A stretch of 46,469 nucleotides of DNA from Comamonadaceae bacterium. GTDB lineage: Bacteria; Pseudomonadota; Gammaproteobacteria; Burkholderiales; Burkholderiaceae_C. Each line of letters opens with the position of its first letter. Within the stretch, counting starts at the first letter, position 1. The notes under the pieces were generated by a model. It had not been told where the DNA came from, did not search any database, and saw nothing but the letters and a program-made list of their open reading frames with translations. A program made the translations under genes and the position numbers. This document shows positions 19,423 to 27,987 of this stretch, piece after piece. Where the stretch lies: NCBI GenBank assembly GCA_013297985.1, contig JAAFIY010000015.1, positions 1 through 46,469 of the forward strand. The letters are read 5' to 3'.

Positions 19423-21183
19423 CTACAACGGCTCGGTATCCGGCCGCAGCCGCAGCAAGTCACCCGGCTTGGCGGTTTGAGCCGTCACCTCGGGCTCGGG
19501 CATCGCTGGCTTGGGCGGCGCCAATTGCCCGCCGCCGGTGCGCAGGGCCACGCCACCGGTTTGGCGTGCCGCATCGGCGCTGTGGCCGGGGCGGGCGGCG
19601 GCGCCGCCGCAGCGCTCGCGCAAATCCGCAATTTGGTGCGCCACCGCGTCTGGGTTGGTGAGCTTGGCGCGGTTGCGGGTGAGCACCTGCTGGGCCATGT
19701 CCACCAGCTTGATGTTCAGGGTGTTGCCCGCCTCGTTTAGCAGCATCTTGACGGCGCCTGCCGGGTCACCGCCCAAGGTCAGGCCCACGGCTTGTTCGGC
19801 CATCTGGTTGATTTCACTCAAGCACTGGCGCACCAAGGCGGCGTAGGGCTCGTGGGCGTTGCAGGCGTTGGCCAGCATTTCGCTTAAACCCCGGGTGTTG
19901 CAGTAGCGGCGGCCCAGGGTGCGCACCCAGCCTTCGGCCGGGTCAAGCTGGATGGAGGTGGCGGCCAGCAGCGACAGCACACCGGCCAAGTTGCAGGCGG
20001 CTTCAAAATCAAAGTTGGGCTGCTCCACGTCGTCGGCCAACTTCTTGGTGCCGGCCACTGCCTCGGCAAACTGGCGCCGGGCAATGGCCGAGATCAAATT
20101 GACCACCGCCCCCAGCCGCGCCACCCGCACGCTGCCGCGGTTGCTTTCGATTTGCTGCACGCGGCCAAAGTCAGTCACGCAGCGGTCAAGACCTTTGCGG
20201 TCACCCGCAGCCAAGCAGCTAAAGGCCAGCAGCACCAGGCTTTGGTAGTCAAACATCTTGGACTCAAAGCCCAAGATGCAGGCGCGGCTCAGGGCTCGGT
20301 TGGCGGCCTCTTTCTCGCCCATGTAGTAGGCCATCATCCCGAACTTTTGCTGGCGCGTGACCGAATCCGGCGTCAAGCCGCTGGCCATGCGATAGGTTTC
20401 CAGCGCAGCGGCAAAACTGCCCGTTTCGACCTGCGCTTGGCCCATCACGTCATAGGCGTCGCCAAAGTTGGGGTCAGAGCCGATCAGGGCTTCTAGGGTG
20501 TTGATGGCTTTGGATGGTTGGCCGGTTTCGAGCTGCACGCGGGCAATGCCCAGCTTGGCCCAGGGCAGGGCGCGGGTCTCAATAACTGCTTCAAACAAGG
20601 CCTTGGCTTCGGGCTGGCGGTTCAGGCGTAACAACAGTTCAGCCCCAATACGCGCGGCGTATAGCCAAAAGGGCTGGCGCTTGTCAAAGCGCTCTTTGCA
20701 CAGCGCCGTGGCGGTATCAAAGTCGTTGCCCTCGATCGCTTGAAAGATAGGCCCCAAGTGCACCTTGCGGGTACGGGCCGAATCCAAGCGCGCAAACAGC
20801 GACACGGGGGTAAAGGGCTTGAGCAAGTAGCCGTCCAAGGCCGATTCAGCCGCTTCGGCCACGGAGGCATACGAGGCCTCGCCCGTCACCATAAAAAACA
20901 CAGTGGAAAAGGGCAGCAACTGCGCGCGGCGCAGGTCGTCTAGCAGCGTTTGGCCGGAGTAGTTGGTTTCGCTGAAATAGTGCTCACACAGCACAAAGTC
21001 ATAGGTGGCGTTTTCGAGCTTGCTGCGCGCGTCTTGCACCCGCGCGCACTGCGCCACCCGGCCCACGCCATAGTCACGCAACTGCGACACGATCAAGGTG
21101 CGCGACGCAGCGTTGCTGTCTATCACCAGCGCGTGGGCTTGGGACAGGTCGCGTTCAACATAGCGATCAATGGTCGCGGGCAT
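19423..21183 (-). CDS. Response-regulator receiver / TPR protein with Glu at the phosphorylation site
   Basis: A 586-aa protein with an N-terminal receiver domain (about residues 15-135), TPR-like helical repeats (about 150-530) and a Pro/Ala-rich tail. In the receiver, the switch Thr (T100 in FFMVTGEASY) and Lys (K122 in YLLKPF) are kept, but the residue in the phospho-acceptor position is Glu (E67 in YDFVLCEHYF) rather than Asp, and the acidic pair is reduced to one Asp (D22). It may therefore be locked in, or signal independently of, phosphorylation. There is no DNA-binding domain; TPRs suggest protein partners. No kinase gene is adjacent. It is divergent from the EEP gene with an 85-bp gap. 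Confidence 0.88.
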   Translation of the reverse strand: MPATIDRYVERDLSQAHALVIDSNAASRTLIVSQLRDYGVGRVAQCARVQDARSKLENATYDFVLCEHYFSETNYSGQTLLDDLRRAQLLPFSTVFFMVTGEASYASVAEAAESALDGYLLKPFTPVSLFARLDSARTRKVHLGPIFQAIEGNDFDTATALCKERFDKRQPFWLYAARIGAELLLRLNRQPEAKALFEAVIETRALPWAKLGIARVQLETGQPSKAINTLEALIGSDPNFGDAYDVMGQAQVETGSFAAALETYRMASGLTPDSVTRQQKFGMMAYYMGEKEAANRALSRACILGFESKMFDYQSLVLLAFSCLAAGDRKGLDRCVTDFGRVQQIESNRGSVRVARLGAVVNLISAIARRQFAEAVAGTKKLADDVEQPNFDFEAACNLAGVLSLLAATSIQLDPAEGWVRTLGRRYCNTRGLSEMLANACNAHEPYAALVRQCLSEINQMAEQAVGLTLGGDPAGAVKMLLNEAGNTLNIKLVDMAQQVLTRNRAKLTNPDAVAHQIADLRERCGGAAARPGHSADAARQTGGVALRTGGGQLAPPKPAMPEPEVTAQTAKPGDLLRLRPDTEPL

Positions 21184-21268
21184 GGGCGCAGAAATCGTCG
21201 ATACGGTTGATGCAGGCCCGGGCGTGTGGCCGACAAGTCAGAACCAATCAAGTGTAGGTGGGCTGACA

Positions 21269-22111
21269 ATGACATCCGAACCGCTACCCAGGCACCGCCT
21301 CCGTATTAGCCCCATGCCGCATCGCAACCTTAGCCCCAGCCCTGTGGGGGCCACACCCACGGGTGCTGCCACTGGCTTGCGTCTGGCTACCTGGAACATC
21401 CACAAAGGCGTGCGCGGCCTGGGGCCCCTGAAGCGGCTTGAGATTCACGGCATTGCCCACGCCGTGGCCGCGCTGGATGCCGACGTGGTCTGCCTGCAAG
21501 AGGTGCGTGCCTTCAGCCAACGCGAAGCCCGCCGCTTTGCCCACTGGCCCGCCGAACCCCAGGCCGACGTGCTGGCACCACCTGGCTACCAAGCGGTGTA
21601 CCGCACCAACGCATTTACCCGCGACGGCGAACACGGCAACGCCTTGCTGTCGCGCTGGCCGGTGCTGCAGGTGCAGCAGCACGACATTTCAGACCACCGC
21701 TTGGAGCAACGCGGCCTGCTGCATGTGCAACTGCAGCCGCCCCACCAAGCGCAGCCGCTGCATGTGCTGGTGCTGCATCTGGGTTTGGTGCCGGGCAGCC
21801 GTGCACGGCAAATTCAAGCGGTGTTGAGCTACTTGCGCCAACAGGTGCCCGCCGCGGCCGCCTTGGTGTTGGCGGGTGATTTCAACGCCTGGGGGCGGGG
21901 CCTCACCCACACCCTGGCGCGCGCAGGCCTGCACGCGCATGAAGCGGGGCGCCACCGCACCTTTCCGGCGCGGCTGCCGGTGGTGCAGTTGGACCACATC
22001 TATGCACGGCATCTGCAGGCCCAGGCGGTGCATGTGCCCAAAGGCGGGCGGCTGGCGCGCCTGTCTGACCACTTGCCCTTGGTGGGGCAGTTCCAATGGG
22101 GGCCGACATGA
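21269..22111 (+). CDS. Endonuclease/exonuclease/phosphatase (EEP) family hydrolase, YbhP-like
   Basis: A 280-aa metal-dependent hydrolase. Catalytic motifs in order: ATWNIHKG (Asn), VVCLQEVRAF (metal-binding Glu), LAGDFNAWG (Asp/Asn), QLDHIYA and LSDHLPLV (final Asp-His). Substrates in this superfamily range from DNA to phospholipid headgroups. It overlaps clsB by 4 nt (ATGA), just as ybhP lies beside clsB in E. coli, which suggests a job in phospholipid metabolism rather than DNA repair. AGGTGG at 21256-21261 supports ATG at 21269; ATG at 21314 is an alternative. Confidence 0.88.
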   Translation: MTSEPLPRHRLRISPMPHRNLSPSPVGATPTGAATGLRLATWNIHKGVRGLGPLKRLEIHGIAHAVAALDADVVCLQEVRAFSQREARRFAHWPAEPQADVLAPPGYQAVYRTNAFTRDGEHGNALLSRWPVLQVQQHDISDHRLEQRGLLHVQLQPPHQAQPLHVLVLHLGLVPGSRARQIQAVLSYLRQQVPAAAALVLAGDFNAWGRGLTHTLARAGLHAHEAGRHRTFPARLPVVQLDHIYARHLQAQAVHVPKGGRLARLSDHLPLVGQFQWGPT

Positions 22112-23370
22112 GCCAAGCGCCCCGCATGCCATCTGACCCAAGCCCGCACGATGGCGTGCTGTTGCTCCAAGGCAGCGGCCAGTACTTTGCAGCGCTGGTG
22201 GCGGCCATTGACGCAGCCGAGCAAACTGTGGCGCTTGAGAGCTACATCTTTGACATCACCGCCACCGGCCTCCAAGTGGCCCACGCCCTGATGCGCGCTG
22301 CGCAGCGCGGTGTAGACACCCGCTTGGTAGTAGATGGCGTGGGCACCCAACATTGGCCCGCTGATCTGCCCGACAAATGGCCTGACTTGCTCGTCCAGGC
22401 TGGTGTGCAGCTACGCACCTACTCACCCTTGGGCCGCCTGGGGCTGGCGCTGCCCAGCGGCTGGCGGCGCTTGCACCGCAAGCTGTGTGTGATCGACGGG
22501 CGTGTGGCCTTCTGCGGCGGCATCAATGTGCTGGATGATTTTCACGACCCCAACCACGGCGCCCTTACCCATCCACGCTTGGACTTTGCGGTGCGTTTGA
22601 ACGCGCCTGAGCAAACGCGCACGGTGCAAGCCATCAACGACGCGCTGGCGCAACTGTGGTGGCGGCTGAAAGTGTCGCAAGGCCTGCGCCAAGGCCCCTT
22701 GGGCGAACGTGTGGCTGCGGGCTTGAGCGCTTTGCGCGAACGCAAGGCCGCCTCCACAGCCGCCCAGGCCACGCGCACCAGCGCCCCCCAAGCCAGCCTG
22801 GTGCTGCGCGACAACCTGCGCCACCGCGCGGGCATTGAGCGCGCCTATCGCCGCGCCATCGGCCAGGCGCAGCACGAGGTGCTGATTGCCAACGCCTACT
22901 TCATGCCCGGCGGCCGTTTGCGGCGGGCGCTGATCCGCGCCGCACGACGGGGGGTGAAGGTGCGCATCCTCATCCAGGGCCGCTATGAATACTTCATGCA
23001 GTACCACGCCACCCAGCCGCTGCTGGGCAGCTTGTTGCAGGCGGGTGTAGAGGTGCTCGAGTACCGCGCCAGCTTTTTGCACGCCAAGGTGGCGGTGATT
23101 GACCCCCAAGGCCGCCAACCTTGGGCCACGGTGGGCTCCAGCAACCTAGACCCTTTGAGCCTGCTGCTCGCGCGTGAAGCCAATGTGGTGCTGCGTGACG
23201 CACCCTTTGCGCAGCAATTGGCGGCGCAACTTAACCACGCCATGCAAGACGGCGCTGAGCCCTTGAGCGCCCTGCGCTACCAGCAGCGCCCCCGCTTGGA
23301 GCGCGCCGCCGACTGGCTGGCCTATGGCCTGATGCGCTTGGCGCTGTTCTTAACGGGTCATCGCTACTGA
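22108..23370 (+). CDS. clsB: Cardiolipin synthase ClsB (phospholipase D superfamily)
   Basis: A 420-aa PLD-superfamily enzyme with two HKD motifs: HRKLCVID (H123) followed by GGINVLDDF, and HAKVAVID (H325) followed by GSSNLDP. ClsB-type enzymes join two phosphatidylglycerol molecules, or use other donors, to make cardiolipin at the membrane. Length, the N-terminal segment VALESYIFDITATG and the lack of N-terminal membrane spans fit ClsB rather than ClsA. The start overlaps the EEP gene stop (ATGA). Confidence 0.9.
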   Translation: MSQAPRMPSDPSPHDGVLLLQGSGQYFAALVAAIDAAEQTVALESYIFDITATGLQVAHALMRAAQRGVDTRLVVDGVGTQHWPADLPDKWPDLLVQAGVQLRTYSPLGRLGLALPSGWRRLHRKLCVIDGRVAFCGGINVLDDFHDPNHGALTHPRLDFAVRLNAPEQTRTVQAINDALAQLWWRLKVSQGLRQGPLGERVAAGLSALRERKAASTAAQATRTSAPQASLVLRDNLRHRAGIERAYRRAIGQAQHEVLIANAYFMPGGRLRRALIRAARRGVKVRILIQGRYEYFMQYHATQPLLGSLLQAGVEVLEYRASFLHAKVAVIDPQGRQPWATVGSSNLDPLSLLLAREANVVLRDAPFAQQLAAQLNHAMQDGAEPLSALRYQQRPRLERAADWLAYGLMRLALFLTGHRY

Positions 23371-23384
23371 ACACGGCGCCCACC

Positions 23385-24461
23385 ATGCCCGAAGACCTGA
23401 TCGTGCAACGCCCCCAGGGGCTGTATTGCCCCGCCGGTGATTTCTTTATTGACCCCTGGCGACCGGTGGCGCGGGCAGTGATCACCCATGCCCATGCCGA
23501 CCACGCCCGCACCGGCCACGGCAGCTACTTGGCGGTGCAGTCTGCCCTAGGGGTGCTGCGTTCGCGGCTGGGCGCGGTGTCGATCCAAGGGGTGCGCCAT
23601 GGCGAGGTGGTGCACATCCATGGCGTGCAGGTGTCGCTGCACCCGGCTGGGCATGTGCTGGGCTCGGCCCAGGTGCGCGTGGAGCACGGCGGGCAAGTGT
23701 GGGTGGCCAGTGGCGACTACAAGCTCGACGCCGACCCCACCTGCACCGCTTTTGAGCCGGTGCGCTGCCACACCTTCATATCCGAGAGCACCTTTGGCCT
23801 GCCCATCTACCGCTGGCCCGCAGTGGCGCAGGTGATGGCTGATATCAACTCTTGGTGGGCCGCCAATGCGGCTGCGGGCCGCGCCAGCGTGCTGGCCTGC
23901 TACAGCTTTGGCAAGGCGCAGCGGCTGCTGGCTGGCGTGGACGCATCCATTGGGCCCATCGTGGTGCACCCGGCGGTAGAACCGCTGAACCGCGCGTATC
24001 GCGCCGAAGGGGTGGCGCTGCCCGACACCTCGGTGTGGGCTGCGGTAAACGACCGCCCACGCAGCCGCAGCGCCGCCACGCCACCACCCGGCGCCTTGGT
24101 GCTCTGCCCCCCATCGGCCTTGGACAGCGCCTGGGCACGCTGCTTTGGCGAACAGCAAACGGCATTCGCCAGCGGCTGGATGCGCCTGCGCGGCGCACGC
24201 CGACGCGCCGGGCATGACCGCGGCTTTGTCTTGAGCGACCATGCCGACTGGCCCGGCCTGCACCGCGCCATTGGTGCCACTGGCGCGCAGCGCGTCATCG
24301 TCACCCACGGCAGCGTGGCCACCATGGTGCGCCACTTGCGTGAAACGGGCTTGCAAGCGGATCGTTTTGAGACGGAGTACGGCGACGGGCACGGCGATGG
24401 CGACGCCGCCCCACTTGCCACAGCCGATGCCACAGCTACAGCCACCGACGCTGCGCCATGA
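23385..24461 (+). CDS. Ligase-associated DNA exonuclease (MBL/beta-CASP fold)
   Basis: A 358-aa metallo-beta-lactamase-fold nuclease. The metal motif is HAHADHAR (H35, H37, D39, H40), with later HPAGHVLGSAQV, SGDYKLD, ESTFGLP and the beta-CASP SDHADW near the C-terminus. It belongs to the family found next to bacterial ATP-dependent DNA ligases and a DEXH helicase in a proposed DNA-damage-response set. It overlaps the ligase gene by 4 nt (ATGA). The last 30 residues are an Ala/Asp/Gly/Thr-rich tail. Confidence 0.92.
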   Translation: MPEDLIVQRPQGLYCPAGDFFIDPWRPVARAVITHAHADHARTGHGSYLAVQSALGVLRSRLGAVSIQGVRHGEVVHIHGVQVSLHPAGHVLGSAQVRVEHGGQVWVASGDYKLDADPTCTAFEPVRCHTFISESTFGLPIYRWPAVAQVMADINSWWAANAAAGRASVLACYSFGKAQRLLAGVDASIGPIVVHPAVEPLNRAYRAEGVALPDTSVWAAVNDRPRSRSAATPPPGALVLCPPSALDSAWARCFGEQQTAFASGWMRLRGARRRAGHDRGFVLSDHADWPGLHRAIGATGAQRVIVTHGSVATMVRHLRETGLQADRFETEYGDGHGDGDAAPLATADATATATDAAP

Positions 24462-26278
24462 AGCGCTTCGCCCAGCTCTACGCCGAGCTTGATGCGGCCA
24501 CTGCCACCACCGCCAAGCTCGACGCCCTCAAGCGCTACCTGGCCGATGCCGACACCGCCGACGCCGCATGGGCCGTTTACTGGCTGTGTGGCGGCAAAAC
24601 CCGCCGCAGCGTGAGCACACCGCGCGTGCGCGAACTGGCCGCCCAAGCCACCAACGTGGCCGATTGGTTGTTTGAAGAGTGCTATGCCACCGTGGGTGAT
24701 TTGGCCGAAACCTTGGCGCTGCTGTGGCCCGACGCCGCGCACCCGCCGCCTGATGCCGATGTGCCTCTGCACGTTTGGGGCCGCGAGCGCTTGCCGATGC
24801 TGGCTGCGCTGCCCCCGCCCGAGCGCGAAGCCCTGTTGGTGCAATGGCTGCACGCCCTGGATGCCCCTGGGCGCTTTTTGCTCATCAAGCTGATGGGCGG
24901 CGGTTTTCGGGTGGGCGCCAGCCGTGCGCTGGTGCAGCGCGCCCTGGCCGAACACGCGGGCATTGCGCCCACCTTGGTGGCCGAACGCATGATGGGCTAC
25001 ACCGACGCGCGCCACCTGCCAGACGCTACAAGTTTGATAGCTATCTGCGCCGTCCCTAGGCCGCAAGCGGCCGATTCAGCTTTAAGCCTTGCAGACCCAG
25101 TGCCTGCCACCGGCGGCCAGCCCTACCCCTTCTTTCTGGCCCATCCATTGGCTGCCGGTACAAATCCGGCGGATGCACTGGGTGACATGCAGCAGTGGCT
25201 GGCCGAGTGGAAGTACGACGGCATTCGCGCCCAGCTGGTGCGCCGCGGCGGCCAGGTGTGGCTGTGGTCGCGCGGGGAAGAACTGATGACCGAACGTTTC
25301 CCCGAACTGGCCCAAGCCGCTTTGGCGCAACTGCCTGACGGCTGCGTGCTCGATGGCGAAGTGTTGGTCTGGCCACCCGGCCAATCGCACCCGGCTCCCT
25401 TTGCGCAATTGCAGCAGCGCATTGCCCGCAAGACGCTGCCGCGCACGCTGCTGGCGCGGCTGCCCGCCGCCTTTGTGGCCTATGACCTGCTGGAACAACA
25501 GGGCCAAGACCTGCGAGCGCAACCCCAACAGCAGCGCCGCGAAGCGCTGCAAGCGCTGGCCGCACCATGGGCTACACCCCTGCAACTGTCGCCCCTACTG
25601 GCGGCTGACGACTGGCCCCAACTTGCGCAGCAGCGGGCCCAAGCCCGCGCCATTCAAGCCGAAGGCCTGATGCTCAAACACGCCCAAGCGCCCTATGGCA
25701 TCGGTCGCAGCAAAGCGGGCAGCGCAGGTGTGGCTGGCGCAGCACCCCGTGCCTGGGTGAAGTGGAAGCTCGACCCTTTCACCGTGGACGCCGTGCTGAT
25801 CTATGCCCAAGCAGGCCACGGCCGCCGTGCCAATTTATTTACTGACTACACCTTCGCCGCCTGGAGCCGCAGCCCCCACGACGCGGCCGAAGCGCAAGCC
25901 GTGTGCGACGCCATCGCCGCGCGCACACCGGCCGTGCCCGGCGCGCTGCAATTGGTGGCCTTTGCCAAGGCCTATTCGGGCCTGACGGATGCTGAAATGG
26001 CCCAGGTAGACCGCGTGGTGCGCGCCACCACCCTAGAAAAATTCGGCCCGGTGCGCAGCGTGCGGCCCACGCTGGTGATGGAGTTGGCTTTTGAAGGCAT
26101 TGGCGCCAGCCCGCGCCACAAAAGCGGTCTGGCCCTGCGGTTTCCACGCCTAGCGCGGCTGCGGCCTGACAAGCCGCTGCACGAAGCCGTTACCGTGGCC
26201 GAGTTGCACGCGCTAATGGGCTCTACCGGCCAGGCCCACCGGTCTGGGGCGACCGATCTACCATCTGGCCTGATATGA
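24458..26278 (+). CDS. ATP-dependent DNA ligase (damage-response type)
   Basis: A 606-aa ligase with an N-terminal alpha-helical DNA-binding domain (about 1-180), an adenylation domain with the nucleophile Lys in EWKYDGIRAQ (K252), motif III LDGEVLVW, motif IV, motif V VKWKLD, and an OB domain. It lacks the polymerase and Ku-linked modules of LigD. The adjoining exonuclease and the helicase at 40.4 kb are its usual partners. A repeat copy (25025-25086) is translated in frame as about 21 extra residues (190-210) in the linker between the DNA-binding and adenylation domains, a site likely to tolerate it. Confidence 0.93.
   Translation: MKRFAQLYAELDAATATTAKLDALKRYLADADTADAAWAVYWLCGGKTRRSVSTPRVRELAAQATNVADWLFEECYATVGDLAETLALLWPDAAHPPPDADVPLHVWGRERLPMLAALPPPEREALLVQWLHALDAPGRFLLIKLMGGGFRVGASRALVQRALAEHAGIAPTLVAERMMGYTDARHLPDATSLIAICAVPRPQAADSALSLADPVPATGGQPYPFFLAHPLAAGTNPADALGDMQQWLAEWKYDGIRAQLVRRGGQVWLWSRGEELMTERFPELAQAALAQLPDGCVLDGEVLVWPPGQSHPAPFAQLQQRIARKTLPRTLLARLPAAFVAYDLLEQQGQDLRAQPQQQRREALQALAAPWATPLQLSPLLAADDWPQLAQQRAQARAIQAEGLMLKHAQAPYGIGRSKAGSAGVAGAAPRAWVKWKLDPFTVDAVLIYAQAGHGRRANLFTDYTFAAWSRSPHDAAEAQAVCDAIAARTPAVPGALQLVAFAKAYSGLTDAEMAQVDRVVRATTLEKFGPVRSVRPTLVMELAFEGIGASPRHKSGLALRFPRLARLRPDKPLHEAVTVAELHALMGSTGQAHRSGATDLPSGLI
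25025..25086 (+). repeat. Dispersed palindromic repeat, copy 5 (inside the ligase CDS)
   Basis: Head GCTACAAGTTTGATAGC (17 nt), then CGTCCCTAGGCCGC, CGGCCGATTCAGC and TTTAAG. Read in phase GCT-ACA, giving ATSLIAICAVPRPQAADSAL. It lies in an interdomain linker of the ligase. Confidence 0.85.
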
Positions 26279-27987
26279 ACCTGAACGATTCCTCTTTTGA
26301 CTACATCGTGGTGGGCGCAGGTACCGCAGGCACCCTGCTGGCCAACCGACTCAGTACCGATTCGAGCAAGCGCGTGCTGCTGTTGGAAGCCGGCGGCCCC
26401 GACAACTACCCCTGGATTCACATCCCGGTGGGCTATTTGTATTGCATTGACAACCCGCGCACCGACTGGCGCTTTCGCACCGAGCCCGACGCGGGCCTGA
26501 ACGGCCGCAGCCTGCTGTACCCGCGCGGCAAAACCCTGGGCGGCTGCAGCAGTATCAACGGCATGATCTACATGCGCGGCCAGCAGCGCGACTATGAATC
26601 GTGGGCCGCTGCCACCGGTGAATCCGACTGGGGTTGGGATGCAGCTTTGGCTGATTTCAAAGCCCATGAGGACTATCACGGCCTGGATCGTGCAGGCGTG
26701 AGCCCACCGCCCGGCGCTATCAATTTCATAGCTGGTTCCTCAGCATTGACGGGCGCAGCGGCCGCCACAGCTCAGTACCACGGCCATGGTGGCGAATGGC
26801 GCATCGAGCGCCAGCGCCTGCGCTGGGATATCTTGGACGCATTCGCGCAAGCGGCCGTGCAAGCGGGCATCCCCGCCACCACCGACTTCAACCGCGGCGA
26901 CAACACCGGCGTGGGTTACTTTGAAGTCAATCAGCGCGCGGGCTGGCGCTGGAACACATCCAAGGCCTTTTTGCGCCCCGTCAAAAGCCGCCGTAACCTG
27001 CAGGTGATGACGCATGCCAAGGCGCAGCGGCTATTGATCGAGCGCGGTACTGACGGCCAACTGCGCTGCACGGGTGTGGAGCTGGTGGTGCGCGGCACGC
27101 AAAAGCTCACAGTGCGCGCCAGCGGCGAAGTGGTGCTGGCCGCAGGCGCCATTGGCTCGCCGCAGTTGCTGCAGCTCTCGGGCATCGGCCCGGCGGCGCT
27201 GCTGCAACGCCACGGCATCACCGTGCAACACGACCTGAGTGGGGTGGGTGCCAATTTGCAAGACCATTTGCAAATTCGTGCGGTGTTCAAAGTTCAAGGG
27301 GTCAAAACTCTCAACACCCTGGCCAACAGCCTGTGGGGCAAGGCTGCCATTGCAGCTGAATATGCGCTCAAGCGCAGCGGCCCCATGAGCATGGCTCCTT
27401 CGCAGTTGGGCGTCTTTACCAAAAGTCGGCCCGATCTGCCGCACAGCAACATCCAGTTTCATGTGCAGCCCCTGAGCCTGCCCGCTTTTGGCCAACCGCT
27501 GCACGACTTTGCGGCCTTTACCGCCAGCGTCTGCAACTTGAACCCCGCCAGCCGCGGCACGGTGCAGATCAAAAGCGCCAACCCGGACGACGCGCCCGCC
27601 ATTGCGCCCCAATACCTCAGCACATCCGAAGACCGTGCAGTGGCGGCCGACAGCCTGCGGGTGGCGCGCCAGATCGCGGCGCAGCCCGCTTTGGCGCCCT
27701 ATGTGCCGCAGGAATACAAGCCCGGCGTGCAGTACCAGACCGACGATGAATTGGCGCGCCTGGCGGGCGACATTGCCACCACCATCTTCCACCCTGTAGG
27801 CACCGCCCGCATGGGCCGCACCGACGACCCCCAGGCGGTGGTAGACCCGCACTTGCGTGTGCGCGGCGTGGTCGGCCTGCGGGTAGTGGACGCCAGCGTC
27901 ATGCCCACCATCACCAGCGGCAACACCAACAGCCCCACTTTGATGATTGCCGAGAAGGCTGCCCGCTGGATTGCGGCTGGTATTTAG
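26275..27987 (+). CDS. GMC-family FAD alcohol/choline dehydrogenase
   Basis: A 570-aa flavoprotein. Rossmann FAD motif VVGAGTAG (about 12-19) with the E of LLLEAGG, the GMC signature PRGKTLGGCSSINGM (about 83-97), a second signature GAIGSPQLLQLSGIG, the active-site His in FHPVGTARMG (H506) and the following DASVMPTITSGNTNSP. It probably oxidises a primary alcohol and feeds electrons to the respiratory chain; the substrate is open. It overlaps the ligase stop by 4 nt (ATGA). A repeat copy adds about 20 residues near 148-167. Its stop overlaps the stop of the convergent regulator by 2 nt. Confidence 0.93.
   Translation: MNLNDSSFDYIVVGAGTAGTLLANRLSTDSSKRVLLLEAGGPDNYPWIHIPVGYLYCIDNPRTDWRFRTEPDAGLNGRSLLYPRGKTLGGCSSINGMIYMRGQQRDYESWAAATGESDWGWDAALADFKAHEDYHGLDRAGVSPPPGAINFIAGSSALTGAAAATAQYHGHGGEWRIERQRLRWDILDAFAQAAVQAGIPATTDFNRGDNTGVGYFEVNQRAGWRWNTSKAFLRPVKSRRNLQVMTHAKAQRLLIERGTDGQLRCTGVELVVRGTQKLTVRASGEVVLAAGAIGSPQLLQLSGIGPAALLQRHGITVQHDLSGVGANLQDHLQIRAVFKVQGVKTLNTLANSLWGKAAIAAEYALKRSGPMSMAPSQLGVFTKSRPDLPHSNIQFHVQPLSLPAFGQPLHDFAAFTASVCNLNPASRGTVQIKSANPDDAPAIAPQYLSTSEDRAVAADSLRVARQIAAQPALAPYVPQEYKPGVQYQTDDELARLAGDIATTIFHPVGTARMGRTDDPQAVVDPHLRVRGVVGLRVVDASVMPTITSGNTNSPTLMIAEKAARWIAAGI
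26716..26775 (+). repeat. Dispersed palindromic repeat, copy 6 (inside the GMC CDS)
   Basis: Head GCTATCAATTTCATAGC (17 nt), then GGGCG and GCGGCCGCCACAGCTCAG, whose tail resembles copy 5. Read in phase GCT-ATC as AINFIAGSSALTGAAAATAQ, just before the conserved GGEWRIERQRLRWDI segment. Confidence 0.8.
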
